A stretch of DNA of 64,000 nt from Lobosporangium transversale (Eukaryota > Mortierellomycota > Mortierellomycetes > Mortierellales > Mortierellaceae): assembly GCF_002105155.1 (NCBI RefSeq), contig NW_019028979.1, forward strand, positions 1,116,001 to 1,180,000, read 5' to 3'. Below are positions 12,354 to 23,312 of this stretch, in pieces. The notes under the pieces are model-generated. The model saw only the letters and a list, made by a program, of their open reading frames with translations, was not told the origin of the DNA and ran no database searches. Positions within the stretch are counted from its first letter, which is position 1. Each line of letters starts with the position of its first letter. The translations under genes and the position numbers were made by a program.

Positions 12354-12902
12354 ATGAAGTTTTATATTGCATTCAGCGTGGTTCTTGCCGTCGCTTCGGC
12401 TGCGCCTTTGGCTGAGACCGAAACACAGCCAACTTATCTCCTTGAAAAATCTCCTATTGGTAGGCAGCAAATCGGTGGCCTTAGCCTCCCGTCGGCCTGG
12501 GCATCAACTATAAACACTGGTGCTGGTCCTATTAACTTCGGGAACGTTAATAAAGGTACCGGTCTTCAGCCCAGTCAAATCGTTCACTATGGTACTGAAA
12601 ATCAGCCTCATCAGGGATACATCGCTCCCAAGGTCATTGAAACAACTGCGAAGGAAGCCATGTTCCAGGTGACCAAGGCTGAGAAGGCTGATGATCTCAT
12701 CAACGTCAATATGGATGTGGGTAAGCTGGCTTGGACAGGCCGTTATAGCAAGCATGCGGCCACGAACGACGAGGACGAGGACGATGAAGATGAGAACTCC
12801 AAGTGGGCCCCTTACCCTTGGGGTTATCCGCCGTATTGGAGACACCGTCATCATTGGCGCTGGTGGCGCCGCCATCGCCACTACCCTCCATGGTGGTACT
12901 AA
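12354..12902 (+). CDS. secreted acidic-linker / cationic Trp-rich tail protein, copy 2
   Basis: Single exon, 182 residues, a tandem paralogue of the gene at 10966. The start at 12354 (MKFYIAFSVVLAVASAAP) gives a normal signal peptide; a longer frame upstream uses no ATG. By hand, about 60 of about 90 positions of the middle block match copy 1 (SPI..QQIGGLS, GPINFGN, GTG.QPSQ, HYG.ENQP, TTAKEAMFQ). The linker is denser in acid (nine Asp/Glu within about 11 residues). The tail of about 32 residues has eight Trp, six Arg and five His, with RHRHHWRWWRRHRHY and PPWWY at the end. The tail diverges in sequence while keeping composition and the PPWWY element, which suggests selection on charge and aromaticity. 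Unknown family; role inferred as for copy 1. Confidence 0.8.
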   Translation: MKFYIAFSVVLAVASAAPLAETETQPTYLLEKSPIGRQQIGGLSLPSAWASTINTGAGPINFGNVNKGTGLQPSQIVHYGTENQPHQGYIAPKVIETTAKEAMFQVTKAEKADDLINVNMDVGKLAWTGRYSKHAATNDEDEDDEDENSKWAPYPWGYPPYWRHRHHWRWWRRHRHYPPWWY

Positions 12903-14084
12903 AAATTACTTTGAAGAGAGCATTCTTGGCCATTGCACCATGAAGCATAGCTTTTGTGTGCGCTAATCTTGGTGGCAAGCAGGGTGAGATATTTCTAAAC
13001 GTCTTTTTTTTGATAAATAGCAATAAAACGCTGTCTACAAATATAGTAGTATACAGTATGTATATTGCATACTGATCTGGCTTGTCTTTAGGTAAGAAAA
13101 ATAGTGGATACGTCAATATCATTTTATAAACCTATTAATCTCGCGTATTTGAGGTCAAACGAACTTTATGTATTTGATCCTTTCCCGATAATAGTTATCG
13201 AGCTTAATAAATAAAGGTTACTTTAACCTACTGCAAAGTCGTGTTAGTCATTGTGTTTATTTTATTCGAATGTCTCTCTCAAGGTCTTACTTGAGGCATA
13301 TCGGAAACCAAACAGTCCAAACCACAAGCTCCATCTTGTGGCAACTTAAAAACTGAAGTTAGTTTTTTATTGACGGCGCGATCCTCGCTTCTCATCTTGG
13401 TAGATTTTCTAGTATAGGTTTGTCCTCATTAAGTAATTCATTGCAAGCTCTGAATGGGTAGGCAGCTAAATGATGGCTTGGCGACCTCCACTGTGCCATT
13501 GGTTATTACTTCTTACATGAAAGCGAGTTTTCGGCCGCACATTGTTAGACATTGTGGTGTTGAATACCAACTCGATATCATCACTTTTGATTTCGGTTAC
13601 TGTTAGTAGGGATGATAGATACCGGCTGGGCATTTTATCAAGACTGAGGTTGATATAGGCAAATCTGCAGTTCTATTGACAACAGGGGATTAAAACGTTA
13701 ATAAAAAGAAGAAGCATGGCGGTGATATGGATGACGGCAGGCAAATCAGTCAAATGCCATGATGGCTAATTTTGTATCGCGTCACATGCACCTGACTCTG
13801 AAGTTTGATTTCATGGCGCGTTTTTTTTTTTTTTTTTTTTTTTTGGTGCTGTGGTGTGCAATTTCAAGCTCATCTTCTCGTACACATCATCAAGATTCTA
13901 TTCTCATTATTGGACATACAAAGCAGCTCGTAAAATAAAAAGGAGAGGAACGCATTGCCAGAACAACAACGAGACGACTTTAAGTTTTAAATTATTTACC
14001 CAAAAGAAGTCGATAGACTTGAAGTCACTATCAGCTCATCACCACATCTGACAATCCAATAGCAGGGAAGGCTAATTCATCATC
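12903..14084. other. intergenic region before AP-1 mu
   Basis: No gene is supported. AT-rich, with a poly-T run of about 24 nt at 13821-13844, about 240 bp upstream of the AP-1 mu start. Confidence 0.6.
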
Positions 14085-16089
14085 ATGGCTTCTGCAGTGT
14101 CCGCCATCTTCATCTTGGATCTCAAAGGGAAGGTCCTAATCTCACGCAACTACCGTGGAGACATTCCTATGTCTGCTGTAGAAAAGTTCTTGCCTTTGGT
14201 TCTTGAGGCAGAAGAGGAAAGTCAGGCACCAGCTCCATGCTTCACAGATGACGGGATCAACTATTTATACATTCGTCACAACAACTTGTTTTGTAAGTTC
14301 TAGTATTTTATCGCCCCCTCTCCACATTTTCACGACTGTTTCATTGTATAATAGTATACTACGTGTGAGCGCATAGAGGAAGTCTTTTGCTAGAGATAGC
14401 GACTTTTCTTAGCGCTTGGAGTGAGTTAAACCTTTCAGTTATTGAGCCAATTATTCCTTCTAACTCTTTTTTCATGATGTCAAATATTTTATCAGTACTT
14501 GCTATCACACGCAAGAATTCGAATGCAACGACAGTTATGCTCTTCTTGCACACGATTGCCGAGGTTTTGACTGAGTATTTCAAAGAGCTGGAAGAAGAAT
14601 CGATTCGGGACAATTTTGTGATCATTTATGAGTTATTGGACGAAATGATGGATTTCGGATACCCACAAACGACGGAATCAAAAATCCTCCAGGAATATAT
14701 CACACAGGATGCCTATAAGCTCGAGGTTCAGGTCCGTCCACCTATGGCGGTCACCAACGCAGTCTCGTGGAGATCAGAAGGTATCCGATATCGTAAGAAT
14801 GAGGTCTTCTTGGACGTGGTCGAGTCTGTTAATCTATTAGTCAATGCGAATGGAAACGTATTGAGGAGCGAAATTTTAGGTGCTATTAAAATGAAGGTCT
14901 TTTTATCGGGCATGCCAGAGCTGAGATTGGGATTGAACGATAAGGTCATGTTCGAGAGTACTGGACGAGGTATTTTTTAATTTATTTTCTCATTACTCTG
15001 TCATGTAGAGTTCATTGGATAGGATATAGTGCCTCTTCAAGGCTCTATGCGTTTAACACATCCGATTCGCTTTTGTTTTTTCTTTATGAAATATTGATAG
15101 CTCCCACGAAGGGCAAGTCGATTGAAATGGAAGATGTTAAATTTCACCAATGTGTGCGTCTCTCAAAGTTTGAGAATGACAGGACCATCTCATTCATTCC
15201 TCCGGATGGCGAGTTTGATTTGATGACCTACCGTTTAAATACCCAAGTCAAACCTTTAATCTGGGTTGAGGCTTTAGTTGAGAATTACACAGGAAGCCGT
15301 GTAGAATACCTCATTCGCGTACGTTTCTCCCTCTCACTTTCATTATTGTTGTTTTTTATTATCCATTTCAATCATTTGTCAGTCTTACTCTATGGATAGT
15401 GATTGATGGGCATAAGAGACTGATAAGCCCCCCATAAATTTTATAGGCCAAAGCTCAATTCAAGCGTCGGTCATCAGCCAACAATGTCGAGATTCATATT
15501 CCTGTTCCTGAAGACGCGGATACACCGAAATTCAGAGTATGAGAGTTTTTTTTTTTTTTTTTTTTTTTTGGGACGATCTGATGGAGTTTATTAACATTGT
15601 CATTATACCTAATACTATTTGGATTCATATATTAATCAGAGTGGCATTGGATCAGTACAATATGTCCCAGAAAAGGCTTGTGTCATCTGGAAGATCAAAC
15701 AGTTCCAAGGAGGCAAGGAGTTTTCAATGAGAGCGCATTTTGGATTGCCATCCGTTAAAAACTGTAAGTCTTTGAATCGTGTCAAAGTCGTTAAAATGCA
15801 TGGAGGTAGCTAGAGCCATGCAAACTGTTTTATCAAGAATTTTGGTCGCTGAAATTATCACTTCCTTCTTTTTATGCAAATAGTGGAGGATGCGGACAAG
15901 CGACCACCAATGTCTATCAAGTTTGAGATCCCTTACTTCACAACATCTGGCATTCAGGTTCGGTATCTGAAGATCCAGGAGCGATCAGGATACGCTGCTC
16001 TACCATGGGTTCGATACATCACGCAGAATGGCGATTATCAAATGAGGATGCCCGATAGTATCAAGGCTTCCAAGATGGCACCAATCTAG
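14085..16089 (+). CDS. apm1: AP-1 clathrin adaptor complex mu subunit
   Basis: Six exons (14085-14292, 14496-14969, 15101-15318, 15447-15536, 15640-15763, 15884-16089) join in frame to 439 residues, the usual mu-1 length. The N-terminal longin-like domain begins MASAVSAIFILDLKGKVLIS. The linker has EYFKELEEESIRDNFVIIYE. The C-terminal mu-homology domain shows VSWRSEGIRYRKNEVFLDV, GLNDKVMFESTGR, FIPPDGEFDLMTYRLN, MRAHFGLPSV and a terminal ALPWVRYITQNGDY. It sorts cargo carrying tyrosine-based signals between the trans-Golgi network and endosomes as part of AP-1; mu-1 rather than mu-2 is favoured by the start and by the MHD loop sequences. A 14-residue tail follows the usual end. Intron 4 carries a poly-T run of about 24 nt. 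Confidence 0.96.
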
Positions 16090-16212
16090 AGAAAAAAAGA
16101 AAAAGAAAAAGAAAAGGAACCAAGGCTTTGACGCTGCACTATACCAAGACAAACGTTGTTGGCCATTTTTACTCCTTTTTACTGTGTATAGAAACCATAG
16201 TAATTGGCAGGT

Positions 16213-16253
<41 letters not shown>

Positions 16254-16315
16254 TACAAACTTTAGAATACATCACTCAACATGTTATGAAAGAACTCTAT
16301 TTTTATAATTTATAT
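16090..16315. other. convergent 3' region with poly-T
   Basis: A spacer between AP-1 mu and the CENP-B-type gene, dominated by a T run of about 27 nt followed by an A run at 16214-16252. The two runs could form a hairpin in either transcript and serve both 3' ends. Confidence 0.5.
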
Positions 16316-18148
16316 TTATGTTTGGAGCCGCCAGGTGTTCATTGAACCCTGTTGTCTTCTCTCTTCTTGTTCAAGCTTGTCCTGATATTTCATATGCAGT
16401 TCAGCTAAGGGTGGTATTAAATTCGCCTCATAGTCAATAGTCCGATCAAGGTTTTTCAAAAGAATCCGCAATGCATTCAGGGTTTGTTTTGTCGTAGCAG
16501 AAGCTAAGGAGCTTCGGACCAAAGGGGGAATAGCGGAAGGGAGTCCTCTTGCGGAATCAGCATTGCTTAGTAATGCAGACGGAGATGCGGATGCAGACCC
16601 ATCCCTAGCAATAATGCCTGGAGTTTCTGCTGCCGCCGGCGTCCCTACTGTTCCTGCTGTTCTTACAAGTGGTAGCAAAGAAGTCGAAGATGTAGTGGAA
16701 GAGATCTGTGTGGTGGAAGACTGTGTTTGTGCGTCCACAGGCCTTGTTCTTGTCTGGATTAATCCAGGAGCTGCGGGATGGTGTTGATGTTGGTTTGAAG
16801 TGAATTTTATGTCAGGCTGGGGTTGGGTTTCAGTCTGAGACTGGCGTTGTTTAGCTCGACTTCTGCGTTTCTTGGCAGGGGCCGAGGTTGATGCTGATAT
16901 CGTTGATGTAAGTGGGTTCTCTGAGATCGCAGTGGCAGTGGGCGCAGCATTGCTCTTGACAGCATGAACGACCTGCTGACTAAGGTCTGCTTGTAAGGCT
17001 GATATCTGGAGATCTTCCATGGATGGAGCAGTAGTAATGGCCATACTCACCGCCATAGAGTCATCTGCCATCACAACGTCGCTATCATCATAGTCATGAC
17101 TATAGCCGCTTCCACTACTTCTACTGTGAGTTGTCTCAGCGTTGCTATTATTATCTAGATCTGGACGCAATTCCATTTGTTGATCCGTGTCTTCATCGAG
17201 CTCTTTATTTGCTCGGAATCGAGCCTCTGCTATACCGCGCTCTATGAGTTCTTGATCGGTTGAAAACCCAATAATGGTGCCATTTGCCAAGTCTTCTAAA
17301 GTCGATGCCGCTGTAGCAGAGATGCCTTTAGGTTTCAACGCATCGCCCATAAACATATGTCTTTTTGTAAAGCCCGATACCCAGCCATTGGAAAAGCTCG
17401 GCATTTCAATCTCTCGAAAAGCTGGTAAGGTTTTGATTAAAGCTGCCAACTCTTTTCCCTTTTGAATGATCATCTTGTAAGAGATATGGAAATTTCGATC
17501 TTGGTTTTCCTTAACCCAGCTAACAAGGGCTAAATCCAATTCTTCACAGAGGACGGCTCGTTTTCGTTGGCTTTGAAGTTCAGACTCGGTCATATTTCTG
17601 TATCGGGATTGTTTGTTAATGATTCTAGAAAGCGTTCCCATGGCCGGTTTGCGAGCCAAGGAGAAATGTTGTTGAGCCCAAGTAGCCAAGCTGTCCAGGG
17701 TCATCTCTGGGTTGGCAGCACGCATCTCACAGATTTGTTTCCGATGGCTATTCGTGAGGTTGACATTACGGCCTATAACGGTCAATTTCCCTGTAAAATC
17801 ATTAGCCACCATATTATCTGTATCACATGTCGTTGCCGTCATCGGTATTGCTGTCGTTATTGTTGCAAGCGGTCTTGAGGAGGAGGAGGAAGGAGAGGAC
17901 GAAGGAGAAGAAAAAGAAGATGAAGCTGTTATTGAGGAAGGCAGTGTTGATAAAGCAGCTGTTGCATTTTGCTGCGATTTATGGGTTTGTTGTTGCTGCT
18001 GTTGTTTCTGGCGGCGCTGCCGCTGCTGTTGTTGTTGAGAAGGTATTATTTCGTGTAAATGTTGATTCTGTATGGCTAGCGACGATGATGAACTGATGGG
18101 GATCGGCGGCTGAGAATTGGCGGGACGTAATGGCCTTCTTGCAGGCAT
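16316..18148 (-). CDS. CENP-B/Tc5-type HTH DNA-binding protein
   Basis: Single exon, 610 residues, converging on the AP-1 mu gene. After about 125 Gln/Ser/Thr-rich residues there is a CENP-B-type N-terminal helix-turn-helix (about 130-185: LTNSHRKQICEMRAANPEMT onward, ending SRIINKQSRYRN). A second CENPB-type HTH follows (about 195-265: LDLALVSWVKENQ ... FSNGWVSGFTKRHM). No DDE transposase catalytic domain follows; instead there are about 280 low-complexity residues with a basic KKRRSRAK patch, and a C-terminal helix with LKNLDRTIDYEANLIPPLAELHMKYQDKL, probably a coiled coil. This is the arrangement expected of a pogo/Tigger-derived protein domesticated as a DNA-binding factor. Its target and role are unknown. 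Confidence 0.8.
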   Translation of the reverse strand: MPARRPLRPANSQPPIPISSSSSLAIQNQHLHEIIPSQQQQQRQRRQKQQQQQQTHKSQQNATAALSTLPSSITASSSFSSPSSSPSSSSSRPLATITTAIPMTATTCDTDNMVANDFTGKLTVIGRNVNLTNSHRKQICEMRAANPEMTLDSLATWAQQHFSLARKPAMGTLSRIINKQSRYRNMTESELQSQRKRAVLCEELDLALVSWVKENQDRNFHISYKMIIQKGKELAALIKTLPAFREIEMPSFSNGWVSGFTKRHMFMGDALKPKGISATAASTLEDLANGTIIGFSTDQELIERGIAEARFRANKELDEDTDQQMELRPDLDNNSNAETTHSRSSGSGYSHDYDDSDVVMADDSMAVSMAITTAPSMEDLQISALQADLSQQVVHAVKSNAAPTATAISENPLTSTISASTSAPAKKRRSRAKQRQSQTETQPQPDIKFTSNQHQHHPAAPGLIQTRTRPVDAQTQSSTTQISSTTSSTSLLPLVRTAGTVGTPAAAETPGIIARDGSASASPSALLSNADSARGLPSAIPPLVRSSLASATTKQTLNALRILLKNLDRTIDYEANLIPPLAELHMKYQDKLEQEERRQQGSMNTWRLQT

Positions 18149-18553
18149 CTTGATAATTATTTTTTTTATAGCCTGTTCAGAATATACAGTTGAGACGCGA
18201 CGCGTTCCTACGGATCTGGCTATGGAATGGTTTAGAAATAGAGGTTGGGAAGAGAAAGTTGGTTGTTAAAGGATAGTCATGATATTCATGTGCTCAAAAA
18301 ACGTCATACCTGCACTGTTTTCAAATTGCATGGGTTGGGCGGCCCTTTTTCGTCCCTTTACGCCCCTTAAATTCGCGCCAGTGCGAAACGTGTCTCAACG
18401 TGTCAACATCGCCCAAACTGTCATTGACCTATTTGTGTCGTCGCTGTAACAAAGTATATCACAGTAAATATTTGTTCTTTTTCATAACCTTGCAAGGCTA
18501 AACACAAACATCAAATAAGACAAGTGCAAGCAAAATTTTCCTTGTTAGTTATA
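18149..18553. promoter_or_regulatory. divergent promoter, CENP-B-type / NF-YB
   Basis: 405 bp shared by two divergently transcribed genes. I see GC-rich cgcc-type patches around 18340-18380 but no CCAAT box to suggest NF-Y autoregulation. Confidence 0.5.
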
Positions 18554-19304
18554 ATGTCGGAACAGCATCAGTCGGGCGATGAATTAGACGATTACAAGGA
18601 GCAGGATCGTTTCTTACCTATTGCTAATGTAGCTCGTATCATGAAGAAGGCTCTTCCAGACAATGCTAAAATCGCGAAAGAGGCTAAGGAAACTGTACAG
18701 GAATGCGTTTCAGAATTCATTTCTTTCATCACCAGTGAAGGTAAAAAAGAAAAATGCACAAGCTTTCTTTTATGGTCTCATAACGATTGTTCAAAGGCTG
18801 TTCTGTGGGGAACTGCTTATTTGGGAAGTCGGTCCTACATAAAGCCTAATGATTCTAATGGAACTTGATCATATCTTCTCTCTCTTTTTTTTTTTTTTTT
18901 TTTTAATGTAGCAAGTGATAGATGCCAGCTTGAGAAACGTAAAACAATTAATGGTGAGGATATTTTGTGGGCAATGCAGTCGCTTGGATTCGAGAACTAT
19001 GCAGAGGTGCTGAAAATTTACTTAGCAAAATATCGTGAGGCAAGTTAATATAAGAAGACACAGATGCGAACAAATGTGCATCAAAAAGAAAAAGAAGAAA
19101 AAAGAAAAAAAAAGCTAAATCCAATGGTGAATTACATTTATAATACAGATAACTAAGATTGAACGACAGGCTGCAACAGGCAAAGACAAGGAAGGCGAAG
19201 AAGATGGGAAACCAGACGAGCAACATGGGCTTATTCAGCAGCAGCATGACTTTAGTGCAGGATATTATCAAGATGGAAACGACTATCAGAATCTTCAACA
19301 GTGA
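18554..19304 (+). CDS. hap3: NF-YB / HAP3 CCAAT-binding factor subunit
   Basis: Three exons (18554-18740, 18912-19039, 19149-19304), 156 residues. The histone-fold core reads [61 protein letters not shown] and [19 protein letters not shown], a textbook NF-YB domain. NF-YB pairs with NF-YC and then binds NF-YA to recognise CCAAT boxes. The tail is Gln/Asp-rich. Intron 2 starts with GCAAGT, a GC-AG intron: GT alternatives that I tried lead to a stop directly after the join. Intron 1 has a poly-T tract upstream of its acceptor. Confidence 0.95.
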
Positions 19305-19774
19305 AGAGAGCCATCCATATTATCCTCAATCAAGAAGCTATCTTCCCCTAGACAACCAATCTGCGCTTTGGACCTCTCTGTCTCTTTCTCTCCTCTTCTT
19401 TGTTACTTTCTTTTCCTTGCCTACATCAATTGTATCATATTCCAACGCGAAACATTAAAGAGAAGGTCTCGATCAGTTTTAACAACAATTAAATTTTAAT
19501 TTGGAAATGCATGCTCTTAATGCTTTAGACACAAGGTCCAATAAGATCAGCCGCGGAGCCATCCATTTTTTGAATTTTGTGCGCGGTAGTTTCCCTTGGA
19601 CTACATTTAGGGCGAAACCTTTTTCATGTGTAGTCACAGTGCCACTATTTTAACCGTTCTCATCTTCATTCACCCTTCCACATTGTCACCACTAACAAGC
19701 ACGCGCCTGACATTCATCTTTACCATTAATCTACCACAGCCTATCATATTCTCTCCGTCCTCACCCTCTTCTTT

Positions 19775-19812
<38 letters not shown>

Positions 19813-19876
19813 GAAGGTTTCTGGCTTCTCATTCTCATCCATTCATACTCATTTTCTATTTTGTTTTTTGTTCACA
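19305..19876. other. intergenic region with 33-nt poly-A
   Basis: NF-YB 3' end and ARL2 promoter. An A run of about 33 nt at 19778-19810 lies about 67 bp before the ARL2 start codon. No gene. Confidence 0.6.
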
Positions 19877-20660
19877 ATGGGTCTCTTGACTATTCTTAAG
19901 AAGAATCGCCAGAAGGAAAAGGAAATTCGTTTGTTAATGCTCGGACTTGATAATGCTGGGAAAACGACCATCCTTAAGCGAATCAATGGTGAGGATATCG
20001 ACACCATCTCTCCTACATTGGGTTTCAATATCAAGACATTGGAGCACAAAGGGTATGAAAATACGATAAAAAATAATAGACAATGTATGAGTAAGAAGAA
20101 GGATGTTTGCCAGTAGGCGCAAAGCATTGGTTATTCAGTTCTCGCACACGATTATTCAATTTGCTGTTTATTTAAATACTTCAGGTTCAAGATGAACATT
20201 TGGGATGTTGGTGGTCAAAAATCAATCCGTTCTTATTGGCGCAACTACTTTGAACAGACAGACGGTCTAGTGTGGGTGGTCGATTCTGCCGATCGGCTGC
20301 GACTTGAGGACTGCAAAAAGGAGCTCCACGAACTGCTTAAAGAGGAGGTAAAAAATATGTGTACACATTTGTCATTCCTTGTCGAAAATTTTTATTCTAA
20401 ACAATTGAGTTAACTGATCATGATTTGGTTTGATTTTTGTGCAGCGCTTGTCTGGTGCATCCCTGTTGGTGTTTGCAAATAAACAAGATCTCCCTGGTGC
20501 TCTTAATGACGATCAAATCCGCGAGGCATTGGAACTTGATAGTATTCAAACTCACCATTGGGCAATCCTCGCGTGTAGTGCCAAGACAGGTGCCCACCTT
20601 CTCAAAGGCATGGATTGGATCGTAGGCGACATAGGATCAAGGATCTACTTACTTGATTAG
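19877..20660 (+). CDS. arl2: ARL2-type small GTPase
   Basis: Three exons (19877-20052, 20185-20347, 20445-20660) give 184 residues, the exact length of human ARL2. Visible motifs: MGLLTILKK start, P-loop GLDNAGKTT, switch region [20 protein letters not shown]3 WDVGGQ followed by [13 protein letters not shown]4 NKQD, G5 CSAKTG. In other eukaryotes ARL2 (Cin4 in budding yeast, Alp41 in fission yeast) works with tubulin cofactors in alpha/beta-tubulin folding and regulates BART- and PDE6D-type carriers. The choice of ARL2 over ARL3 rests on the LTILKK start and the [11 protein letters not shown] and [13 protein letters not shown] segments. Confidence 0.95.
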
Positions 20661-20990
20661 TTTTTTGCTGCGTGGAAAAATTAGTAGTAATAAAAGGACC
20701 TTTAATGTAAAAACATTCATTGTTTGAGGATAACTTTCTGAAAAATAGGTTACAGTGTTCTGATTGGACAGGAATGTGGGGAAACAAGAGTCACACCCAT
20801 TTTTTTTTTTTATCATTGTGCGTGCGTGAAAAAAGAGTCAAGTTGGATCCGATATTTTATTATCATTCCGATAAGTTTCATTGGGGATTTTTTTTCTTTC
20901 TTATTTTTCTTTCATTTGTCGTCCAAAACCCCTCTCCCCTCTCCCCCTCCCTCCCCTGATTATAATCCAACACATTCATTCCTAACAGCC
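20661..20990. other. short intergenic region
   Basis: ARL2 3' end and carrier promoter, with a C/T-rich tract just before the carrier start. No gene. Confidence 0.6.
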
Positions 20991-22883
20991 ATGTCCGCAA
21001 TCAAGGAGAAGCAGGCACCAAAGCGTAAGGATATCCCATTTTCACACCAAATTCAGCTATGTGAAGCGTATCGCTGCTGTAAAAGATGCTGTCTATGGAT
21101 GCTCAGACAACGTATATAGGAAAAGAGTGTTGTCAGTGGACTTTTGGTTCAGCAGGCTTCCAGTTAGCTCAGGATCACAATTGACTTCACGGATCTCTTT
21201 TTTAACTTTATTTCGCATCACCTTGTGTGTACAATCCATAGCCTTGCCCTTCCAGTGGCAATTCTTGGCTGGCGCTGTTGCGGGTGTTTCTGAAATATTG
21301 ACCATGTATCCCCTTGACGGTGAGTTGTTTTTTGTATCGCCAGTAACATTGGTCATCTAATTTGTCATATTGATTGACTCATTAAAAAATATATATGTCT
21401 GTTTATGAATTTAACTGCATTGTAGTCGTCAAAACTCGCTTTCAACTTCAGGTTGGAACTGGAGGGGCTGACGGTTACAGCTCGATTGGCGACTGTTTCA
21501 AGAAGATTATCAAGAACGAGGGGTAAAAGCTAATGTTATTTTCTATGACAATGTGTGAATTTTTTTGGGGCGTAGGACCAGCAACTTTACTTTATTTGCT
21601 GGGATAATGCATGCGAAAGAGAAGGCTGCAAAAGACAGGTTGATTGGAACGAGCAAATCTCGATTTTGTGCACTTTGGCATGGTTATTAATTCTGCTTAT
21701 GTTTGTGAGCACTTGTGATTGACAAATGTTTTCATATGGATTACGCGCTTGCATTTCTATTATTTGTTAGCTTTGGTACGTTGTATCGCGGTATTATCCC
21801 TCCTATCATGGTCGAGGCTCCTAAGCGCGCTACTAAATTTGCAGCCAACGAGCAGTACACGATTCTGTACAGGAACATTCTTGGCCAGGATGTCAACAAG
21901 CAAGCTTTGTCTATCTTAACTGGTGTCAGTGCCGGTATTACTGAGGTAAGGAAGTGAGATACATATCGAAAAATATGTTATAGACCTAATCATTGACATA
22001 ATTCTCCATTTCTTCTAATGATTCTCGGCATCATTAATAGTCCTTCCTCGTCGTTCCCTTTGAGCTGGTCAAGATCCGTCTCCAAGATAAGGCTAATGTA
22101 AGATGGTCTTCACATTGTTGTATTGAACTCAAATTTTTGTATCTTGCAAATTTGCAAGAAACAGTGGGATCGTTTTTTCCCTCCTGTACCGTCATATACT
22201 AATGGTATCCTATTTGGGTTCAACAGGCTGGAAAGTACACTGGATCGGTGGACGCCCTTACCAAGATTGTGAGGCAGGAAGGACCATTAGCACTCTACAA
22301 TGGTTTGGAAGCTACAGTCTGGCGTCATGCTATGTGGAATGGTGGATACTTCGGATGCATCCAAGGAGTCAGGAACGCTATTCCCGAAGCTGATGTAATA
22401 GTTTGTAAATGGCGGTATTCAAAAGAGTGACATGAGCTATGAGTTTGAGGAATCCTTAGCCTAACGATTTTTTTTTTTTTTTTTTTTTTGTAGACTTCCA
22501 ATGGCAACTTGGCCCGGAATTTCATTGCTGGAGCCATTGGAGGAACTTTTGCCACTATGTTAAATACACCATTTGATGTTGTCAAGACCCGTATCCAGAA
22601 CCAGGCTAAGGGTACAGTTCACAAGTACAACTGGACTTTGCCAGGGGTTGCCATTGTTTATCGCGAAGAAGGGTAAGCACCATATACCTCGCAAAAGAGT
22701 GAAGAGTACTTCAAGAATACAGACTTTAACTTTTCATTTCACTTTAACCACAGATTCCGTGCTCTGTACAAGGGATTCGTACCAAAAGTTCTTCGTTTGG
22801 GACCTGGTGGTGGTATTTTGTTGGTTGTTTTTGATACCGTTTCAAATCTCATCCGCAAGCATGTTCTTCTAGAGAATGTCTGA
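20991..22883 (+). CDS. odc1: mitochondrial 2-oxodicarboxylate carrier
   Basis: Eight exons: 20991-21024, 21242-21319, 21426-21522, 21771-21945, 22041-22097, 22227-22394, 22494-22672, 22754-22883. The sum is in frame, 305 residues. It has three tandem mitochondrial-carrier repeats with signatures PLDVVKTRFQ, PFELVKIRLQ and PFDVVKTRIQ, each followed by the GxxxLYRG/LYNG/LYKG element. KPLPFQWQFLAGAVAG near the start and ALWKG-like AMWNGGYFGCIQGVRN match the Odc1/Odc2 branch, which exchanges 2-oxoadipate and 2-oxoglutarate across the inner membrane for lysine metabolism. The first exon is only 34 nt; the start ATG at 20991 follows a pyrimidine-rich leader. Subfamily call is from these segments. 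Confidence 0.93.
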
Positions 22884-23054
22884 GGTATATGAGTATATTT
22901 CAGGCTATAATATTACAAGCAAGCGAGAGTGGGAGTCCTTCATTTCAATCATAGACTGCATCTATTTCTTTGAATAATATCTGATGTATAAATTTTTTCT
23001 TCATTGTGTGGCGCAATGGTCTTTTATTGTCAAGTGCAAGTGACTTCGCTTTGG

Positions 23055-23085
<31 letters not shown>

Positions 23086-23123
23086 AAACCCCCTCTTCTT
23101 TTGTCTTTACCTTTCTTTCATCC

Positions 23124-23156
<33 letters not shown>

Positions 23157-23312
23157 CTCTCTCTTTTGTGAATGATTTCATTTGTTGGTCAATTAGTCAA
23201 TTAGTCAATTTTTCTGTTGATTGCCATCCACTGTCTTTTATTTGTAATTTTATTGCGATTATTATCACGTTCAAAGTTTGCTACACTCTCTTTATATATA
23301 TTTTTGTGAAGT
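22884..23312. other. intergenic region with two long poly-T runs
   Basis: Contains a T run followed by an A run (23058-23089) and a second T run of about 29 nt (23128-23156), then three copies of a gtcaatta-like unit near 23190-23212, ahead of the cold-shock gene. No gene. Confidence 0.6.

Noticed and set aside
14387-14495. Open frame upstream of AP-1 mu exon 2 that could be read as coding
   Set aside because: The frame runs through the intron; splicing from 14292 to 14496 restores the mu-1 sequence (NNLF-LLAITRKNSNAT), and the extra residues have no place in the family.
17567-18096. Plus-strand frames opposite the CENP-B-type gene
   Set aside because: Shadows of Gln/Ser repeats (Cys/Leu/Val runs) on the other strand.
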